A stretch of DNA of 64,000 nt from Thermodesulfobacterium hydrogeniphilum (GCF_000746255.1 NZ_JQKW01000010.1:1-64000); one strand, 5' to 3'; numbered from the stretch's first letter, positions 33,857 through 43,299 are shown. Notes: a model not told the origin generated them from the sequence alone. Numbers and translations: made by a program.

Positions 33857-34376
33857 CTTTTATGACCTCGTATATTTCTGGTAAATGCCTATATTTTTCT
33901 GCAAAATCAAGACCATATCCTACAAGGAATCCCTTTTCAATTTCAAATCCTACATAATCTATGGGAATATTAAATTTTTTTCTTTCTTTTTTATCAATTA
34001 AAGCACATATTTTAAGATTTTTGGGATTAAATTTTTTAATATATTCATAGAGATATTTTAAAGTTAAACCTGTATCTACAATGTCTTCCACTATTATTAC
34101 ATTTTTTCCTTCTAAAGGTATTTCTATATCTTTGGTAAGTATAACATTTTCAGAAGAAGTATCAGACATTCCATAACTTTTAACCCTTACAAAATCTATT
34201 TGAATATTAGGATTTTTAATATAACGCAATAAATCAGAAAGAAAAATAAAGGCACCTTTAAGGGTTCCGATAAAAACTAAGGACTCATTATTAAAATCTT
34301 TATCAATTTTTTCAGCTAACTCCTTAATTTTCTGTAAAATTTTTTCCTTGGATAAAACTAAATTTAATTTTTCCAT
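33849..34376 (-). CDS. hpt: Hypoxanthine phosphoribosyltransferase
   Basis: It salvages hypoxanthine and guanine to IMP/GMP with PRPP. The PRPP loop NVIIVEDIVDTGLTLKYL is exact, with GTLKGAFIFLSDLLRY and DFVRVKSYGM earlier and YVGFEIEKGFLVGYGLDF at the base-binding end. The 175 residues are standard. It lies 13 bases after gyrB on the same strand and overlaps a small membrane-protein gene, so the likely unit is dnaN-gyrB-hpt-small protein. Confidence 0.95.
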   Translation of the reverse strand: MEKLNLVLSKEKILQKIKELAEKIDKDFNNESLVFIGTLKGAFIFLSDLLRYIKNPNIQIDFVRVKSYGMSDTSSENVILTKDIEIPLEGKNVIIVEDIVDTGLTLKYLYEYIKKFNPKNLKICALIDKKERKKFNIPIDYVGFEIEKGFLVGYGLDFAEKYRHLPEIYEVIKDE

Positions 34377-34389
34377 ACTTTAAAACCTT

Positions 34390-36798
34390 TTATATATCAA
34401 GTTCTTTATATTCTAAAGCATGTTGATAAATAAATTCTCTACGGGGTTCTACATTTTCACCCATGAGAACAGAGAAAAGCTCATCAGCTTTTTCAGCATC
34501 TTGGATACTAACCTGTTTTAAGACCCTTTTTTCTGGATCCATGGTAGTTTCCCATAATTGTTTGGAATTCATTTCTCCTAAACCCTTGTATCTCTGAATA
34601 AATAGACCTTTTCTACCCTCAGTTCTTAGGTATTGAAGAATTTCAGTTAGAGAAAAAATCCAATTTTCCCAGATCTTGGTTTCCCCTTTATAATCTATTT
34701 TTAATTTGTAATTTAAATAATCTTTAATTTTATCAAAAATTTTATAAGCCTCTCTGTAATCCCTTTCTAAAATAATTTCAGGACCTATCTGAGTAGAAAC
34801 AAAAGCTTCTTTTTCAGAAAGAACGAAAAATTCATAATATTTAGGATTATATTCACTTGGCTTGATCTTGGATACTTTAAAACCCAATTTTTGACATTCT
34901 TGACTTAAAGTTTCAACCCTGCTTTGGTCTTCAAACATGGATAAATTGTTAAAACCCAATTTAAACAAAATAAGAAGAACCTGAGGAGGATAGGTTTTCT
35001 TTAATAAATTTAAAAGCAACCTATCTAATTTAGCCAGATTAAAGAAGAAATTTTTAAAATCTTTTATTTCTATAGATTTGTCATTTATAAAAGAAATTTT
35101 AATGTTTTGAATAAGTCTTTTTATAATATATTGATCAAGCTCTTCATCATTTTTAAGATAGATTTCCTTTTTCCCTTCAACTATTCTGTAAAGAGGAGGT
35201 TGAGCGATGAATAACCAACCTTTTTCTATTATGTCTGGCATCTGGCGATAAAAAAAGGTAAGAAGAAGTGTTCTGATATGAGCACCATCTATGTCTGCAT
35301 CTGTCATGATAATAATTTTATGATATTTACACTTGTCTATGTTAAAATTATCAGGACCTATTCCTGTTCCAAGAGTAGCAATCAGACTTTTGATTTCTTC
35401 AGAAGAAAGCATTTTTTCTATATTTGCCTTTTCTACATTAAGGATTTTACCTTTTAAAGGTAAAATAGCCTGAAATTTTCTATCTCTTGCTTGCTTAGCA
35501 GAACCTCCTGCAGAATCACCTTCTACTATAAAAAGCTCTCTTTTTTCAGGATCTTTATCAGAGCAATCAGCAAGCTTTCCAGCAACTATAAAATCTTCTA
35601 TTTCACTTCTTTTTCTTATAAGTTCTCTTGCTTTTCTGGAAGCTTCTCTTGCTTTAGCAGCTATAACTAATTTTTGAATTATTTTTTTAGCTTCTCCAGG
35701 ATTTTCTTCTAAAAATTTCAATAAACCTTCATAAACAATGGATTCTACAATAGGTTTAACTTCGCTGTTACCGAGTTTCATTTTTGTTTGACCCTCAAAC
35801 TGAGGATCAGGAACTTTTAAGGATATAATAGCACAAAGCCCCTCCTTTACATCTTCACCTTCTATTTTCATTTTTAGTTGCTTAGGAACTCTGTCTTCTG
35901 AGATGTATCTATTTATAGCTTTTGTTAAGGCAGCTCTAAAACCTATTACATGGGTTCCCCCCTCTTTAGTATGTATATTATTCACATAACTATAAATAAT
36001 CTCGCTATAACCTGAATTGTATTGTAGAGCTACTTCTACTTTTACATTATCTTTTTCTCCAGAAATATAAATAACTTTTGAATGAACAGGATTTTTTTTA
36101 GTATTTAAATGTTTAATTAATTCTACAATACCACCTTTATAATGATATTTTTCTGAAAATCCGATTCTTTCATCTATTAAATAAAATCTTATATTAGGAT
36201 TAAGATAAGCTAACTCTTTAATTCTTTTTTGAACTATATCCAGATCAAATTCCAGATCTCCGAAAATTTCAGGATCAGGTTTAAATCTAACAAATGTTCC
36301 TGTTTTTTTAGTTTTTCCCACTATTTGAACAGGTCCTTCAGGAAAGCCCCTTTTATACACTTGTCTATAAATTTTGCCTTCTCTATAAACTTCTGCTATT
36401 AACCATTCAGAGAGAGCATTTACTACAGAGACCCCAACCCCATGAAGTCCTCCAGAGACTTTGTAAACTCCATGGTCAAATTTTGCTCCTGCATGAAGTC
36501 TGGTCATTACCAGTTCTAAAGCTGGGATTTTTTCTTCAGGATGAATATCTACAGGTATACCTCTTCCGTTGTCTTCACAGCTGGCAGATCCATCTTTATG
36601 AAGAACAACTTTAATTTCTGTAGCATAACCTGCTAATGCTTCATCTACAGAATTATCCAAAACTTCCCATAAAAGATGATGAAATCCAGAAATATCAGTA
36701 GAACCTATATACATAGCAGGACGAATTCTAACACCTTCTAAACCAGAAAGAACTTTAATATTTTGTGCCTTATAAGCGATTGTTTTTTTTCTTTCCAT
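34390..36798 (-). CDS. gyrB: DNA gyrase subunit B
   Basis: The ATPase and TOPRIM subunit of the type II topoisomerase that supercoils DNA. RPAMYIGSTDISGFHHLLWEVLDNSVDEAL is the start of the GHKL ATPase; GGLHGVGVSVVNALS and QTKMKLGNSEVKP follow. The TOPRIM domain has FIVEGDSAGGSAKQARDR and the DADIDGAHI acidic triad. An insert around residues 545-720 and the tail QRYKGLGEMNSKQLWETTMDP are like E. coli GyrB (804 residues); the 802-residue length agrees. gyrA is not in the window. The ribosome site is GAGGAG. Confidence 0.96.
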   Translation of the reverse strand: MERKKTIAYKAQNIKVLSGLEGVRIRPAMYIGSTDISGFHHLLWEVLDNSVDEALAGYATEIKVVLHKDGSASCEDNGRGIPVDIHPEEKIPALELVMTRLHAGAKFDHGVYKVSGGLHGVGVSVVNALSEWLIAEVYREGKIYRQVYKRGFPEGPVQIVGKTKKTGTFVRFKPDPEIFGDLEFDLDIVQKRIKELAYLNPNIRFYLIDERIGFSEKYHYKGGIVELIKHLNTKKNPVHSKVIYISGEKDNVKVEVALQYNSGYSEIIYSYVNNIHTKEGGTHVIGFRAALTKAINRYISEDRVPKQLKMKIEGEDVKEGLCAIISLKVPDPQFEGQTKMKLGNSEVKPIVESIVYEGLLKFLEENPGEAKKIIQKLVIAAKAREASRKARELIRKRSEIEDFIVAGKLADCSDKDPEKRELFIVEGDSAGGSAKQARDRKFQAILPLKGKILNVEKANIEKMLSSEEIKSLIATLGTGIGPDNFNIDKCKYHKIIIMTDADIDGAHIRTLLLTFFYRQMPDIIEKGWLFIAQPPLYRIVEGKKEIYLKNDEELDQYIIKRLIQNIKISFINDKSIEIKDFKNFFFNLAKLDRLLLNLLKKTYPPQVLLILFKLGFNNLSMFEDQSRVETLSQECQKLGFKVSKIKPSEYNPKYYEFFVLSEKEAFVSTQIGPEIILERDYREAYKIFDKIKDYLNYKLKIDYKGETKIWENWIFSLTEILQYLRTEGRKGLFIQRYKGLGEMNSKQLWETTMDPEKRVLKQVSIQDAEKADELFSVLMGENVEPRREFIYQHALEYKELDI

Positions 36799-36833
36799 TT
36801 TTTTTATATTCTCCTCAAATTTTTAAAAAAATT

Positions 36834-37955
36834 TTATAAAACCATAGGCATTACTAAATATAAAAATCCTTCATCCCTGTAACCAGTGATAATAGCAGGA
36901 ACTCTTTCTTCGCCTATTTTCATTTCTATCTCTTCTGATTTCATGACTTGTAGTGCATCCAAAAGATAATCAGCGTTATAATTTACAGTAAGAGGTTTAC
37001 CTTCATAAGAAGCACTGAGTTTTACCTGGGCTTTTCCCATCTCTGTTTCCTGAGAGGTAAGGATAATTTCATCAGTTTGCAATTCAAGAGTAATAGGTTT
37101 AAATTTTTCATTTATTACTAAAGAGACCCTTTTTAAAGCATCAATAAAAAGCTTTCTATCTACTTTTAGAATATTTTCATATTCATTTGGTATAACACTT
37201 CTGTAATCAGGATAAGTACCTTCTATAGTTCTTGCGAAAAAGACCGAATTGGTTGTCCAGATTACTACATAGTTATTGATATAACCAAATTTTACTGCTA
37301 ATTCATCTTCAGCAATATCTTCTATCTGTTTAGCTGCCTTTCTTCCCACAATAAATCCTTCATTAAAATCAGCATTTTCAATCCCTACAATTTCTCTATC
37401 AAGAAGAACCAACCTGTGTCCATCAGAAGCAACAGCTCTTAATTTTCCTTCCTCTTTAAGAGGTTCAAAAAAAATTCCTCCTAAAACAAAGCGACTTTCT
37501 TCTTTTGAGGTACAGAAAATAGTATTTGAAATAAGTTCTGCTAAAGTTTTTCCAGGAACTTCTAAAGCATTTTCTTCTACAAATTCAGGAAGGCTTGGAA
37601 ATTCTTCACTATCAGTAATACTTAAATTGTAAACTATGCGTTCTTCTGAGTCCTTAATAATTAATTTATTTCCATCTTTAATTAAAAGTACTTCATCTTC
37701 AGGAAAATTTTTGATAATTTCATAAAATTTTCTCGCAGGGACACAAAAAGATGTTTCATCTCCTTCTACTTCTGCAAATATTTTCCCTTTATAACCTATT
37801 TCCAAATCTGTAGCTGTTAAATAAATATAACTTTCAGAGGATTTGGGTTCTACAAGAACCATAGATAAAACTGCCATAGAAGCTTTTTTATCTGCTACAT
37901 TTTCAATATTTTTCAACATTTTTTCCAAACGAGAAGTTTCTATCTTAGCTTGCAT
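36834..37955 (-). CDS. dnaN: DNA polymerase III beta subunit (sliding clamp)
   Basis: It forms the ring that tethers the replicative polymerase to DNA. The 373 residues show three repeated clamp folds: VLSMVLVEPK and TATDLEIGY in the first, FVLGGIFFE and AVASDGHRLVLLD in the second, YNADYLLDAL and YLVMPMVL at the end. It sits 35 bases upstream of gyrB on the same strand, a pairing often found near the chromosomal origin, but dnaA is absent here. The start follows AAAGGGGG and a promoter lies at 38001-38029. Confidence 0.95.
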   Translation of the reverse strand: MQAKIETSRLEKMLKNIENVADKKASMAVLSMVLVEPKSSESYIYLTATDLEIGYKGKIFAEVEGDETSFCVPARKFYEIIKNFPEDEVLLIKDGNKLIIKDSEERIVYNLSITDSEEFPSLPEFVEENALEVPGKTLAELISNTIFCTSKEESRFVLGGIFFEPLKEEGKLRAVASDGHRLVLLDREIVGIENADFNEGFIVGRKAAKQIEDIAEDELAVKFGYINNYVVIWTTNSVFFARTIEGTYPDYRSVIPNEYENILKVDRKLFIDALKRVSLVINEKFKPITLELQTDEIILTSQETEMGKAQVKLSASYEGKPLTVNYNADYLLDALQVMKSEEIEMKIGEERVPAIITGYRDEGFLYLVMPMVL

Positions 37956-38000
37956 AAAAAAACCCCCTTTTAAAATAAAAAAATTTTAAAATTCTTAAAA

Positions 38001-38029
38001 ATTATAACATAAAATTTTAAAATTTCTAA
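38001..38029 (-). promoter_or_regulatory. Promoter of dnaN
   Basis: Minus strand: TTAGAA (38024-38029), 17-base spacer, TATAAT (38001-38006). The start would be near 37994, a ~40-base leader before dnaN. The -35 is only moderately conserved, in a highly AT-rich background. Confidence 0.5.
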
Positions 38030-38031
38030 TT

Positions 38032-39417
38032 TTAAAGGAAATTTCTTCTTTTTAAAATTTCTCTTGCTACAATAATACCTGATGCAGAAGCTTGAACAAG
38101 TCCTCTGGTAATACCAGCTCCATCACCTATAGCAAAAAGATTTTTAATTTCTGTTTCCAAACAAGAACTCAATTTCAATCTTAAACTATAAAATTTTACT
38201 TCAACTCCGTATAATAAAGTATATGGAGAATTTAAACCAGAAGCTAAATTATCAAGAACTTCTATCATTTCCAAAATATTTATTAAATAACGATAGGGTA
38301 AAACAAAGCTAAGATCTCCTGGAGTAGCACTTTTTAATGTTGGTTTAACAGGATTTTTATCAATTCTTGCCTTGGTAGATCTTCTTCCTTTTTTAATATC
38401 CCCAAGTCTCTGAACCAAAATACCTCCCCCAAGAAGATTAGCAAGTTTAGCAATGTTTTGGCCATAAATAATAGGCTCTTTAAAAGGTTCTGTAAAATAG
38501 GTGCTACACAAAATAGCAAAGTTAGTATTTTCCGTCTTTTTATTAGCATAACTATGCCCATTTACAGTCCATACTCCATTTATATTTTCCATAACAACTT
38601 CGCCATAAGGATTCATACAAAAAGTTCTTACCTTATCATCAAAAGTTTTAGAGTAATAAATGATCTTGGGTTCATAATAAATAGAAGTTAGATCTTCCAT
38701 AACCGAAGCCGGGACCTCAACTCTTACTCCTATATCTACAGGATTTATTTGGGTACTCAATTTTAACCTTTTAACTTCTTTTTGAAGCCACTCACTTCCT
38801 GCTCTACCAGGAGCTAATATTACGAAAGATGCCAAAATTTTTGTTCCATCTCTTAACTGTACTCCTTTTACTGTTTTTCCTGAAGTCAATATTTTTGAAA
38901 CAGAATTTTCAAAAATAATATCTACTTTTTTGGATATCTCATCTTTTATATTTTTTAAAACCTCTTTACATCTTTCAGTCCCTATATGCCTTATTTTAGA
39001 TGGAACAAAAAGAAGACCAAATTTACTGGCAGATTTTTTAATTTTTTTAACAGTTTCTTGATCAGGAGAATATAATTTTTTAGAAGCACCGTATTTTATG
39101 TAGATTTTATCTACATAATTAATTATATTTATTAATATATTTTTATCTACATACTCACAAAGGAAGCCTCCTATTTCTGGAGAAATATTCAGTTTACCAT
39201 CACTAAAAGCACCAGCACCTCCCCAACCACTTATTATATTACAGGGTTTGCAATGCAAACATTTACCTTCCTTTTTAGCAGGACATTTTCTTTCTGTAAT
39301 GTCTTTACCTTTTTCAATTATAAGGATTTTAAGATTGCTATGTTGGATTAATTCAAAGGCTGAAAATATACCTGCAGGACCAGCTCCTACAATAATGACA
39401 TCATATTCTGTATTCAT
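38032..39417 (-). CDS. FAD-dependent oxidoreductase (COG2509-like)
   Basis: A 461-residue flavoprotein with an N-terminal FAD-binding Rossmann motif DVIIVGAGPAGIFSAFEL and a Cys-rich segment shortly after (KCPAKKEGKCLHCKPC). This is followed by ISGWGGAGAFSDGKLNIS, typical of a family annotated only as FAD-dependent dehydrogenase. A second FAD-contact segment lies near the end (NLFAIGDGAGITRGLVQASASG). The Cys set could bind iron-sulfur or zinc. The reaction is unknown. It ends 76 bases upstream of dnaN on the same strand but dnaN has its own promoter. Confidence 0.75.
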   Translation of the reverse strand: MNTEYDVIIVGAGPAGIFSAFELIQHSNLKILIIEKGKDITERKCPAKKEGKCLHCKPCNIISGWGGAGAFSDGKLNISPEIGGFLCEYVDKNILINIINYVDKIYIKYGASKKLYSPDQETVKKIKKSASKFGLLFVPSKIRHIGTERCKEVLKNIKDEISKKVDIIFENSVSKILTSGKTVKGVQLRDGTKILASFVILAPGRAGSEWLQKEVKRLKLSTQINPVDIGVRVEVPASVMEDLTSIYYEPKIIYYSKTFDDKVRTFCMNPYGEVVMENINGVWTVNGHSYANKKTENTNFAILCSTYFTEPFKEPIIYGQNIAKLANLLGGGILVQRLGDIKKGRRSTKARIDKNPVKPTLKSATPGDLSFVLPYRYLINILEMIEVLDNLASGLNSPYTLLYGVEVKFYSLRLKLSSCLETEIKNLFAIGDGAGITRGLVQASASGIIVAREILKRRNFL

Positions 39418-39588
39418 CTAAAACATAATATACTACATTTTTAAATTTTTAAAAATAATTGAAAAAATTATATACATAGCCCTTAATTTCAGATTGTGGC
39501 TGTTTAAAAGAAATAGAAAGTTTTAATAATTTATAATTATCTATTTTTATCAGATATTCTTTAGAATTTAATAATTTTTCTTTTTTAC

Positions 39589-39616
39589 TTGTAATTTTTT
39601 TGAAATAAATTATAAT
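39589..39616 (+). promoter_or_regulatory. Promoter of tRNA-Gly and possibly rimP-nusA
   Basis: TTGTAA (39589-39594), 16-base spacer, perfect TATAAT (39611-39616), 22 bases before the mature tRNA 5' end. The rest of the 221-base gap upstream (39418-39638) is AT-rich and shows nothing else recognisable. Confidence 0.6.
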
Positions 39617-39638
39617 AATCATTAAATTTGGAAATAAA

Positions 39639-39710
39639 GCGGGCGTAGCTCAGGGGTAGAGCACCAGCTTCCCAAGCTGGGGGTCGCGGGTTCGAATCCC
39701 GTCGCCCGCT
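39639..39710 (+). tRNA. tRNA-Gly (anticodon CCC)
   Basis: Cloverleaf of 72 nt: acceptor GCGGGCG/CGCCCGC, D-arm GCTCAGGGGTAGAGC, anticodon stem CCAGC/GCTGG around TTCCCAA, giving anticodon CCC, and T-arm GCGGGTTCGAATCCCGT. The discriminator is U and no CCA is encoded. It stands directly upstream of rimP-nusA, which is a common neighbourhood for tRNAs. Confidence 0.95.
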
Positions 39711-39741
39711 CTTATTTTATTTTTAAAACTTTGTAAAAACT

Positions 39742-40209
39742 ATGGAAGAAAGAGATTTAAAAGAAAAAATTAAAGAACTTATAGAATTACCAATTTTAAA
39801 GAAAAACATAGAATTGGTGGATTTGGAATGGAAAAGAGAAAGAGCTGGCTGGGTGTTAAGGATTTTTATTGATAAACCAGGTGGTGTTACTATAGGAGAT
39901 TGTGTTAAAATCAGCGAACTTGTTGGAAAAATTTTAGATAAAGAAAATATTATACATCGTTCTTATAATTTAGAGGTTTCTTCTCCTGGAATAGAAAGGC
40001 CCTTGGTTAAAAAAGAAGATTATGAAAGGTTTAAAGGAGAAAAAGCAAAAATTACTTTAAAAGAACCTTTAGAAGGTAGGAAAAATTTTACAGGTATTAT
40101 AATAGGAATAAAAGATGATAAAGTTTGGGTAGAAATTGATGGGAAGGTTTTTAAATTACCTATAGAAAATATTAAAAAAGCTAATCTCCAGCCAGAGATT
40201 AAATTTTAG
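39742..40209 (+). CDS. rimP: Ribosome maturation factor RimP
   Basis: RimP helps mature the 30S subunit. Segments NIELVDLEWKRERAGWVLRI, DKPGGVTIGDCVKISELVG and YNLEVSSPGIERPL are diagnostic, and the C-terminal Sm-like domain includes ITLKEPLEGRKNFTG. The 155 residues are normal. It starts the classical rimP-nusA-ylxR order. No ribosome site is visible before ATG, and only 31 bases separate it from the tRNA, so its mRNA end may arise from tRNA processing. Confidence 0.93.
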   Translation: MEERDLKEKIKELIELPILKKNIELVDLEWKRERAGWVLRIFIDKPGGVTIGDCVKISELVGKILDKENIIHRSYNLEVSSPGIERPLVKKEDYERFKGEKAKITLKEPLEGRKNFTGIIIGIKDDKVWVEIDGKVFKLPIENIKKANLQPEIKF

Positions 40210-40224
40210 AAAGGAGTAATATTT

Positions 40225-41490
40225 ATGCACCAGAGTGAGCTAAAGAAAGTTATAGAAACTTTAAGTAAAGAAAAGGGTTTATCTAAGGAAATAGTAGTGG
40301 AAGCTTTGGTGGAAGGAATAAAAACTGCTGCTAAAAAGAAATTTGGGAATAAAGCCAAAATTGATGTAAGGTTTGATGAAGAACATGGGAATATAGAAAT
40401 TTATCGCTTGAAAGAGGTGGTTGATAAAGTTGAAAACCCAGAAACTGAAATATCCATAGACGAAGCTTCTAAAATGGCTCCTGATGTAAAAATAGGAGAT
40501 ATCATTGGAGAGAAAATAGAACTTCAGGATCTGGGACGTATAGCTGCTCAGATTGTAAAACAACTTTTTTCTCAAAGATTAAGATTAGCAGAAAAACAAC
40601 TGATTTATGAAGAATATAAGCATAAACTCGGAGATATAGTAAGCGGATATGTTCACAGATTTGATAAAAGAGGTGTTATTTTAGCTGTAGGTAGAGCAGA
40701 AGCTCTTTTACCTGAAGAAGAACAAGTCCCTGGAGAGAAGTATATAAGAGGTCATAGATTAAAAGCTCTGGTAATAGAAGTTTACAGACAACAAGAACCT
40801 CAAATAGTTGTCTCTCGTTCTCACCCTGCTTTTGTTAAAAAGCTTTTTGAAAAAGAGGTTCCCGAAATCCAAGAGGGAATTGTTCAAATCAAGGCTATAG
40901 CTCGTGAACCGGGATCAAGAACTAAAATAGCTGTGACTTCTAATAATCCCAATATTGATCCTGTAGGAGCCTGTATAGGAGTTAGAGGATCAAGAATTTC
41001 AGTTATTTTAGAAGAATTAAACCTTACTACAAGGGGAGATCGTAGAGAATTTAGGGAAAAGATAGATGTGGTTTTATGGGATCCAGATCCTGCTAAATTT
41101 GTCTATAATGCTTTAGCACCTGCTGAATGTAGCAGGGTTATTGTAGATGAAGCTAATAAAACTCTGGAAGTAGTGGTTCCTGATGATCAGTTATCCTTAG
41201 CTATAGGAAGAAAGGGCGAAAATGTAAGACTTGCTTCTAAATTAGTTGGATGGAGAATAGATATTTTAAGTGAAACTCAGTATTTAAGAAGACAGGAACC
41301 AGAATTTTTAAAACTTTTAAAAGTTACAGGTCTATCTGATGAAATAGCAGGATATTTGTATGAGGCAGGAATTAAAGATTTAAAAACTTTGGTAGAAACC
41401 TCACCTGAAAAAATTGCAGAACTTACTAAACTTAGTTTAGATGAAGTTCAACAAATAATTGAAAAAGCAAAAAAGGAAATAAGTGCCTAA
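40225..41490 (+). CDS. nusA: Transcription elongation/termination factor NusA
   Basis: NusA binds RNA polymerase and affects pausing, termination and antitermination. The N-terminal domain (~1-125), S1 domain (KLGDIVSGYVHRFDKRG, ~133-200), and tandem KH domains (DPVGACIGVRGSRI; LSLAIGRKGENVRLASKL) occur in the expected order. After them is a single helix-hairpin-helix-like acidic repeat (LKVTGLSDEIAGYLYEAGIKDLKTLVE). At 421 residues it is shorter than the E. coli protein (495), as one C-terminal repeat is missing. Its stop overlaps the ylxR start. Confidence 0.96.
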   Translation: MHQSELKKVIETLSKEKGLSKEIVVEALVEGIKTAAKKKFGNKAKIDVRFDEEHGNIEIYRLKEVVDKVENPETEISIDEASKMAPDVKIGDIIGEKIELQDLGRIAAQIVKQLFSQRLRLAEKQLIYEEYKHKLGDIVSGYVHRFDKRGVILAVGRAEALLPEEEQVPGEKYIRGHRLKALVIEVYRQQEPQIVVSRSHPAFVKKLFEKEVPEIQEGIVQIKAIAREPGSRTKIAVTSNNPNIDPVGACIGVRGSRISVILEELNLTTRGDRREFREKIDVVLWDPDPAKFVYNALAPAECSRVIVDEANKTLEVVVPDDQLSLAIGRKGENVRLASKLVGWRIDILSETQYLRRQEPEFLKLLKVTGLSDEIAGYLYEAGIKDLKTLVETSPEKIAELTKLSLDEVQQIIEKAKKEISA

Positions 41491-41731
41491 GAAAGGACAT
41501 ATTCCTGAAAGGACATGTATTGTTTGTAGAAAAAAATTACCCAAGAAGGAACTTATTAGATTTTGTTTTAAAGAAGGAAAGATAATAATGGATAAAGAGC
41601 AAAAAGGAGGAGGAAGAGGAGCTTATTTTTGTTCTGAATGCATTTCAAAGCTCAAAAATAAAAAAATTTTTAGGAAATTAATAAATGCTTTAAAAATAAA
41701 AGATAATAAAAATGTAATTCTGGAAATTTAA
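41483..41731 (+). CDS. ylxR: YlxR-family RNA-binding protein (RNase P modulator)
   Basis: The 82-residue basic protein has PERTCIVCRKKLPKKELIRF, GGGRGAYFCSECISKLKNKK and a C-terminal basic helix, the YlxR signature. The family member in Bacillus modulates RNase P. It overlaps the nusA stop by 8 bases with a GTG start. In most bacteria infB follows; here pheA starts immediately after its stop codon (TAAATG), so the operon has been rearranged. Confidence 0.9.
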   Translation: MPKKGHIPERTCIVCRKKLPKKELIRFCFKEGKIIMDKEQKGGGRGAYFCSECISKLKNKKIFRKLINALKIKDNKNVILEI

Positions 41732-42808
41732 ATGAAAAAAGAAGACCTGAAAAATTTAAGAAAAAAAATAGATGAAATAGATAGTCAGATTATTGAGCTT
41801 TTAAAACAACGTATTGAAATTGCTAAAAAAATAGGAGAAATAAAAGAAAAAAGGGGTAAAGTAAGTTTTGATTTAGAAAGAGAAAAAGAGGTTTTAAAAA
41901 GAATTTTAACTTTAAATAAAGGAGTTTTTCCAGAGGATACTTTAAAAGTAATTTATTCAGAGATAATAAAGACCTGCAGAACAATTCAGCAGAAGATAAA
42001 AGTAGCTTATTTAGGACCTGAGGCAACATTTAGTCATATAGCAGCTTTAAATCATTTTGGGACTTCAGCAGAGCTTCTTCCGGTAGAAACCATTTTAGAC
42101 ATTTTTGAAGAAGTAAGCAGTGAAAGGGTAAATTTTGGAGTTGTTCCTATTGAAAATTCTATAGAAGGTGTAGTAGCTACCACACTTGATGCTATTTATG
42201 AATATGGTTTGAAAGTTTGTGGAGAGATCTATGAGTCTATTTCTCATCATCTTATGAATCAGACTGGGAAATTAGAAGATATTAAAAAGGTTCTTTCTCA
42301 TCCTCAGGCTATAGCTCAATGTAGGAAGTGGTTAAGAAAAAAATTACCTTCTGTTCCTGTTGAAACAGTGCCTTCTACTGCTTTTGCTGCTAAATGGGCT
42401 GCAGTGGATGAAAAAGTAGGAGCAATTGCGAGTCTTATGGCAGCAAAGCTTTATCATCTTCAAATAGTTGCTAAAAACATAGAAGATATAAAAGGAAATT
42501 GCACCAGATTTTGGATTATTGGTAAGCAGGAAATGAAACCTACAGGTAATGATAAAACATCTCTGCTTTTCAGTGTAGCTGATAGACCAGGTGCTCTTTT
42601 TGCAGTTTTAAAATGTTTTGCTGAAAAAGGAATAAACCTTACAAAAATAGAAAGCAGACCTTCTAAAAATGAACCCTGGAAATACATTTTCTTTTTGGAT
42701 TGTGAGGGGCATATAAAAGATGAAAATATAAAAGCTTGTATAGAAGAAATACAGAATTATTGTTTGCAGGTGGTGTGGTTAGGCTCTTATCCCAAGGGAC
42801 AACAATAA
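41732..42808 (+). CDS. pheA: Chorismate mutase / prephenate dehydratase (P-protein)
   Basis: This bifunctional phenylalanine enzyme converts chorismate to prephenate to phenylpyruvate. Domains in 358 residues: chorismate mutase helices (LRKKIDEIDSQIIELLKQR, ~8-85), prephenate dehydratase (VAYLGPEATFSHIAAL, PIENSIEGVV, IKGNCTRFWII, ~90-275) and an ACT regulatory domain (TSLLFSVADRPGALFAVLKC, ESRPSKNEPWKYIFFLD). The TRF catalytic motif is intact. Feedback by Phe through the ACT domain is expected from the family. It uses the chorismate whose synthesis genes lie at 21.8-25.2 kb. Confidence 0.95.
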   Translation: MKKEDLKNLRKKIDEIDSQIIELLKQRIEIAKKIGEIKEKRGKVSFDLEREKEVLKRILTLNKGVFPEDTLKVIYSEIIKTCRTIQQKIKVAYLGPEATFSHIAALNHFGTSAELLPVETILDIFEEVSSERVNFGVVPIENSIEGVVATTLDAIYEYGLKVCGEIYESISHHLMNQTGKLEDIKKVLSHPQAIAQCRKWLRKKLPSVPVETVPSTAFAAKWAAVDEKVGAIASLMAAKLYHLQIVAKNIEDIKGNCTRFWIIGKQEMKPTGNDKTSLLFSVADRPGALFAVLKCFAEKGINLTKIESRPSKNEPWKYIFFLDCEGHIKDENIKACIEEIQNYCLQVVWLGSYPKGQQ

Positions 42809-43287
42809 ATAATTTTTTAAAAAACACGCCTGTTTTAAGGTCTCAATTAGCAGAAATTTTTCGTCTTTCAGAAGATAATTTAATTGATAAATTAAAACTG
42901 TCTCACAAAGAGTTAACCCGTTTAAGTTATGATATTTATGTTTTAAAAGAAAATAAGTTTATAAAAAATAAATTTGCTACTATTTTAAAAGCTGAGGTTC
43001 TTCACGATTTACCTTCTAAAAGAAAAAATTTTTATCTGATCTGTCTTAATAAAAATAGAATTTTTAAAAGAAATAACCCTTTTCTAAAAGAACTTTTGCT
43101 TTATATTTTAACTCACGAATTAGTTCATCTGGTAAGATTTATAAGATATGAAAGTAGTTTTTATTTTAAAAATAAATGGCAAGAGGAAAAAACTGTTCAT
43201 AAGATTACCAAAGAACTTCTAAAAAATTTAAAATTTTTGCCTCGTATGGAAGAAATTTTGAATTATTTTGATAAAATTTATTCTTAG
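42775..43287 (+). CDS. Unrecognised HExxH protein (possible metallopeptidase)
   Basis: A frame of ~170-183 residues overlapping the end of pheA. The start is uncertain: an ATG at 42736 lies well inside pheA and has no ribosome site, while GTG 42775 is preceded by GCAGGTG. The core YILTHELVHLVRFIRYES carries an HExxH zinc motif, followed 25 residues later by another His and Glu (EEKTVHK) that might complete the site. No signal peptide is seen. I do not recognise the family. The FmdB-type zinc-ribbon gene follows by 12 bases. Confidence 0.65.
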   Translation: MVRLLSQGTTINNFLKNTPVLRSQLAEIFRLSEDNLIDKLKLSHKELTRLSYDIYVLKENKFIKNKFATILKAEVLHDLPSKRKNFYLICLNKNRIFKRNNPFLKELLLYILTHELVHLVRFIRYESSFYFKNKWQEEKTVHKITKELLKNLKFLPRMEEILNYFDKIYS

Positions 43288-43299
43288 GAGGTGAGGAAG

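Noticed and set aside
37956-38031. Gap before dnaN considered as replication origin
   Set aside because: It is AT-rich, but no DnaA-box (TTATCCACA-like) was seen and dnaA is not present.
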